Below, in pieces: positions 60,633 through 64,000 of a stretch of 64,000 bases of DNA. The stretch's first letter is position 1, and every line of letters begins with the position of its first letter. Below the pieces are notes generated by a model. That model was not told the DNA's origin. It did no database searches and worked only from the letters and a program-made list of their open reading frames with translations. The translations under genes and the position numbers were made by a program. This DNA is from RGZA01 sp964568585 (GTDB lineage: Bacteria > Pseudomonadota > Alphaproteobacteria > UBA9219 > RGZA01), in contig CAZMQI010000009.1 in NCBI GenBank assembly GCA_964568585.1, forward strand, positions 12,755 to 76,754, read 5' to 3'.

Positions 60633-63254
60633 TTACTCTTCAATCTCTCCCGTCAGCACTTCCTTCACCTTGCTTGCAAGCTGTTTCAGGCTGAATGGTT
60701 TCGATAGGAAATGCACGACTTCGCCTTCGCGGAGTTGTTCGCGGAATTTATCTTCGGTATAGCCTGATATGAATACCACCTTCGTATCAGGCTTTTTACG
60801 CATCACTTCACGCACCAAGGTGGGGCCATCCATTTGCGGCATCACCACGTCGCTAATCAGCAAATCGATTTTGCCGCCTTGTTCATCGATGATTTGTAAT
60901 GCTTCTTCGCCGCCACGTGCTTCCAGAACATTATAGCCCTTGTTACGCAGCGCACGCGCGCCGAATACGCGTACGGCGTCTTCGTCTTCAACCAATAGAA
61001 TAGTTCCTGCGCCGGTTAGATCCGATGTCTTCTTTTCGCGTACGACTTCAACAACAGCATCGGCTGGTTTTTCTTTTTCGATATGATGCGGCAGATAGAT
61101 GGTGAAGGTGGAACCTTTACCGACCGTGCTATCCACTTCGACAAAGCCGCCCGTTTGACGCACGATACCATATACGGTGGAAAGGCCAAGGCCGGTTCCG
61201 CTACCAACTTCTTTGGTGGAGAAGAAAGGTTCGAAAATACGCTGGATGTTTTCCTTGGGAATGCCCATGCCTTGGTCGGCAACTGCGATTTTGATGTAAT
61301 CACCCGGCTGCATCATATCTTGGCCGCGTGTCACTGTACTGTCTTGATGATGCGGGCCGGTGGTAATGGTGACGGTACCACCTTGTGGCATTGCGTCACG
61401 CGCATTCACCACCAGATTGATGATGACTTGTTCCAATTGGCCTTGGTCAGCGCGGATAAGTCCCACATCACGCGCATGCACCATCTTTAATTCAACATTC
61501 GCGCCAATCAGGCGACGCAGAAGATTGGCCAGTTCTGCCAATACATCCGTCACGCTTAATACTTTAGGCTGGAGTGTTTGCTGGCGCGAGAAGGCGAGGA
61601 GCTGGCGTACAAGGTTGGCTGCGCGGTTGCCGTTCTGCTTGATCTGCATGATGTCGGCAAAAGATTGATCGCCAGGTTTGTGACGTTGCAACAGCAAATC
61701 GCAGAAGCCAATCATCGCGGTAAGCAGATTGTTAAAGTCATGCGCAACGCCGCCTGCCAATTGGCCAATGGCTTGTAATTTCACCGAATGCGCGAGCTGC
61801 GCTTCGATGCGTTTTTGTTCGCTGAAATCGATGAAGTACAACATCAATCCGGTTTGCTGCGGGCTGGATAATTCATCACCCGAGGTGTGGCCCAGCAATG
61901 CAAAACGCTTTGCGTAAATGAACGCGACGGAGCTGGCATCACCCATGCCGCGCATTTCAATCGGCTTTTGTAAATCACGGCCTGCCAGTACGGCGGCCAG
62001 TTCATCGGCAATGACAGCCTGACGCTCATCATTAATCAGATTGATGAAATTCTTTTTCAGAATATCTGCTTTATCGCGCTTGATTAGCGCAGTGAATGCC
62101 TGGTTGCATTCTTCGACTTGCATGGTGGCGTTCAATAATGCAACCCCGATGGGCGCTTCGGCAAACAAGCGTTGGAAACGTTGTTCGGATAGGGTGAGTG
62201 CTTCCTGCCATGATTGTTCGGGGGTTAAATCTCTAACGATGGAACGGGTGCGAAGCGTCTGGCCATCTTCGTTCATTACTACAGTTTGGGTGATGGAAAC
62301 GGGGAATACGCGCCCCTTCTTGCTACGCATGAAGCTGTCGCCGCGCAGATGGCCTTCTTGTCCTGCGGCAACGCCGTAGGGCACCACGCCATCTAATTTT
62401 TGTGCGATGACATCATGCAGTTTGATGCTGCCGCTGGTCAGTTCTTCAATACTGCACCCAAGCCATTCGGAAAGCGTGCGGTTGACGAAACGGAAGCGGC
62501 CATTCTGGTCGGCGGAATAAATACCAACTGGCGCATGCGCCATGAAATCAATGAGCTTGGCTTGTTCTTCGCGCACCGCTTGTTCGGCGCGTTTACGTTC
62601 GCTGATGTCTTCAAAACGCCAGATGATGTAGCCGGTGGTCGGCAAAGGGCGAACAATCACGCGGCGCCATTCAGTAATCTTGCCGCCTTTTATAACGGGC
62701 AATTCACCTTGCGATGGCTGGTTAGTACGTGCGGCTTTGCGTAATTTCTGGAATTCTGCGGCGACGGTTGCGTTTTCACTAAATTTACTGGCAACCATGG
62801 CTTCGACATTGCTGCCGGGTTTACTAACCCAATAATCATAGGCCTTATTGGTAAGAACCGCACGGCCATCACTGTCCACAATTACTTGCGGGTTGAAGGC
62901 GGCTTGGAATGCTTCGGCGAGAATGATTTCGATTTTACCAAAGCGCGAGATTTTATGAAGGTTGCGGCCAATCACAATCGCCAGAATGACAATCGCCACA
63001 TCAATGAGCACGCCCGCGATACCTTTATAGGGTGCCATATCCAGATTGGCGAGCACCACCATGCTGAGTACAAGTGCAACAAGAATTCCTGAACTGATGG
63101 CAACGATTAAAAGACGGTGCTGGCGTTCATTGGTTTCCTGCTTGCCGGTGGCGGCAAGAAGACCCATCGCTTCATCCGAAGCTTCAAGACTTTTACCAAC
63201 GGCTTGCGCTGGTTTTTTGGGTGGACGTTGAACTTTGGCCGAATCTGTTTTCAT
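60633..63254 (-). CDS. cckA: Hybrid sensor histidine kinase CckA
   Basis: 873 residues: two transmembrane helices (about 46-70 and 73-97), three PAS-type regions (about 110-470), a HisKA domain with phospho-acceptor H505 in GGVAHDFNNLLTAMIGF (the CckA form of the H box), an HATPase domain with GTGLGLSTVYGIV, and a C-terminal receiver with D802 in SDVVMP. CckA phosphorylates ChpT, which passes the phosphate to CtrA and CpdR. Thirty-seven bases after flhB, so probably co-transcribed with it. This gene makes the CtrA-type boxes read in the window plausible. Confidence 0.93.
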   Translation of the reverse strand: MKTDSAKVQRPPKKPAQAVGKSLEASDEAMGLLAATGKQETNERQHRLLIVAISSGILVALVLSMVVLANLDMAPYKGIAGVLIDVAIVILAIVIGRNLHKISRFGKIEIILAEAFQAAFNPQVIVDSDGRAVLTNKAYDYWVSKPGSNVEAMVASKFSENATVAAEFQKLRKAARTNQPSQGELPVIKGGKITEWRRVIVRPLPTTGYIIWRFEDISERKRAEQAVREEQAKLIDFMAHAPVGIYSADQNGRFRFVNRTLSEWLGCSIEELTSGSIKLHDVIAQKLDGVVPYGVAAGQEGHLRGDSFMRSKKGRVFPVSITQTVVMNEDGQTLRTRSIVRDLTPEQSWQEALTLSEQRFQRLFAEAPIGVALLNATMQVEECNQAFTALIKRDKADILKKNFINLINDERQAVIADELAAVLAGRDLQKPIEMRGMGDASSVAFIYAKRFALLGHTSGDELSSPQQTGLMLYFIDFSEQKRIEAQLAHSVKLQAIGQLAGGVAHDFNNLLTAMIGFCDLLLQRHKPGDQSFADIMQIKQNGNRAANLVRQLLAFSRQQTLQPKVLSVTDVLAELANLLRRLIGANVELKMVHARDVGLIRADQGQLEQVIINLVVNARDAMPQGGTVTITTGPHHQDSTVTRGQDMMQPGDYIKIAVADQGMGIPKENIQRIFEPFFSTKEVGSGTGLGLSTVYGIVRQTGGFVEVDSTVGKGSTFTIYLPHHIEKEKPADAVVEVVREKKTSDLTGAGTILLVEDEDAVRVFGARALRNKGYNVLEARGGEEALQIIDEQGGKIDLLISDVVMPQMDGPTLVREVMRKKPDTKVVFISGYTEDKFREQLREGEVVHFLSKPFSLKQLASKVKEVLTGEIEE

Positions 63255-63291
63255 AAGGGAATAGATTAAAACCTATAGCTCATAACACAAC

Positions 63292-64000
63292 TCAGTTTTT
63301 GAGTGGTTTGGGCTTCTCCGGCGCGCGTATCTTCTTAAGGCGGTAGATATAGGAGATAACCTCAGCAACAGCGCGGTAATGTTCTGGCGGCACTTCCTGG
63401 TCGATTTCTACCGTTGCAAACAGCGCTCTGGCTAATGGCGGATTCGTAACAATTGGTACCTTACTTTTATCGGCTATCTCTCGGATTTTTAACGCAATCA
63501 GATCCTGCCCCTTGGCGAGCAAGACGGGCGCTTGCATTTTGGCTGGGTCATATTTCAGGGCTACGGCATAGTGGGTCGGGTTAGTGATGATAACGTCGGC
63601 CTTGGGCACGGCGGCCATCATCCGCTTTCTGGCTTTTTCCATGCGGATTTGGCGAAGGCGTCCCTTCACATGCGGGTCACCTTCGGATTGACGGTTTTCG
63701 TCTTTCACTTCCTGTTTGGTCATTCGCATGTTTTTAAAATACGTAAAGCGCTGATAGGCCAAATCGACGGCAGCAATCACCGTGAACACAAGGAACACCG
63801 CAAAAATAATATGAATGGAAAGATTATAGGTAGATGATATCAAGTCATCATTGCTCATCCCCGTCATGCTTTCTGATTGGTGGAATATGGGTGTGATGAG
63901 GATTGACGCAACGCTACCCACCACAATGATTTTTGCGATACTTTTTAAAAGTTCAACAAGCGAGTTTGCTGAAAACAAACGCTTAATCCCTGCAATCGGG
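63292..64000 (-). CDS. flhB: Flagellar export protein FlhB, C-terminal part (partial)
   Basis: 235 residues visible; the gene starts beyond the window, and the frame is open to its edge, continuing upstream of the TTG at 63978 (PIAGIKR before LFSANSLVELLKS). Two transmembrane helices, then the cytoplasmic domain with the autocleavage motif NPTH, ALKYDPAKMQAPVLLAKGQD and the end LKKIRAPEKPKPLKN. Switches export specificity together with FliK. Confidence 0.96.
   Translation of the reverse strand, partial: PIAGIKRLFSANSLVELLKSIAKIIVVGSVASILITPIFHQSESMTGMSNDDLISSTYNLSIHIIFAVFLVFTVIAAVDLAYQRFTYFKNMRMTKQEVKDENRQSEGDPHVKGRLRQIRMEKARKRMMAAVPKADVIITNPTHYAVALKYDPAKMQAPVLLAKGQDLIALKIREIADKSKVPIVTNPPLARALFATVEIDQEVPPEHYRAVAEVISYIYRLKKIRAPEKPKPLKN

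Overview
This window is chromosomal DNA of an alphaproteobacterium with a flagellum and, probably, type IV-like pili. Four things point there: a CckA-type hybrid kinase downstream of flhB, FliX beside flgI, the order ctaC-ctaD-ctaB-ctaG-ctaE-DUF983-surf1, and a GAAC-N7-GAAC type LexA box upstream of recA. Gene order resembles Rhodospirillales/Micavibrio-like lineages, but I cannot fix the genus. The sequence is a draft scaffold: ten Ns at 44024-44033 cut the end of a cheZ-like gene. No tRNA, rRNA, insertion sequence, prophage or CRISPR array was seen.

Layout. 1-8769: end of the spc/alpha ribosomal operon (secY, adk, then rpsM, rpsK, rpoA, rplQ). It is interrupted between adk and rpsM by a convergent MFS transporter and a three-gene signalling unit: a single-domain response regulator, a CheX-like phosphatase and a membrane-bound CheA-like kinase. 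A small lipoprotein and an SMR exporter follow rplQ. 8770-13908: HtrA protease, RarA, NadB, NadC. 14078-22924: a type IVb pilus/type II secretion-like operon (secretin, Ig-PilP fusion, ATPase, platform protein, two bitopic inner-membrane proteins, a divergent pilin-like protein), ending at a strong hairpin. 23180-29134: a DJ-1-like protein, then heme A synthase, a short DUF4175 protein, lysA, an LptM-like lipoprotein and argH on the minus strand, with a TlpA-like thioredoxin on the plus strand.

29139-43341: a flagellar island. Minus-strand units are fliK-flgD, flgI-flgJ-flgN-like and flgF-flgG-flgA-flgH. Plus-strand units are fliX-dksA-unknown and fliL-fliM-DUF6468-motE, followed by cheY and cheZ. 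I read sigma-54 type -24/-12 elements in front of flgI, fliK, flgF and fliL, and a TTAA-N7-TTAA CtrA box over the -35 of a fliX promoter. This suggests the two-tier CtrA/sigma-54 flagellar cascade known from Caulobacter. 44142-47048 is a large exported repeat protein. 47266-53461 is the aa3 cytochrome oxidase cluster with its assembly factors, followed by thrC, an M16 peptidase, a GNAT acetyltransferase and convergent ilvE. 57785-59011: recA with a terminator and an SOS operator. 59224-60593: three genes I do not recognise. 60633-64000: cckA and the 3' part of flhB.

The most unusual content is the chemotaxis-like module inside the ribosomal operon, the pilus-like operon with an Ig-PilP fusion and a pilin without Glu5, and the orphan small genes beside recA.
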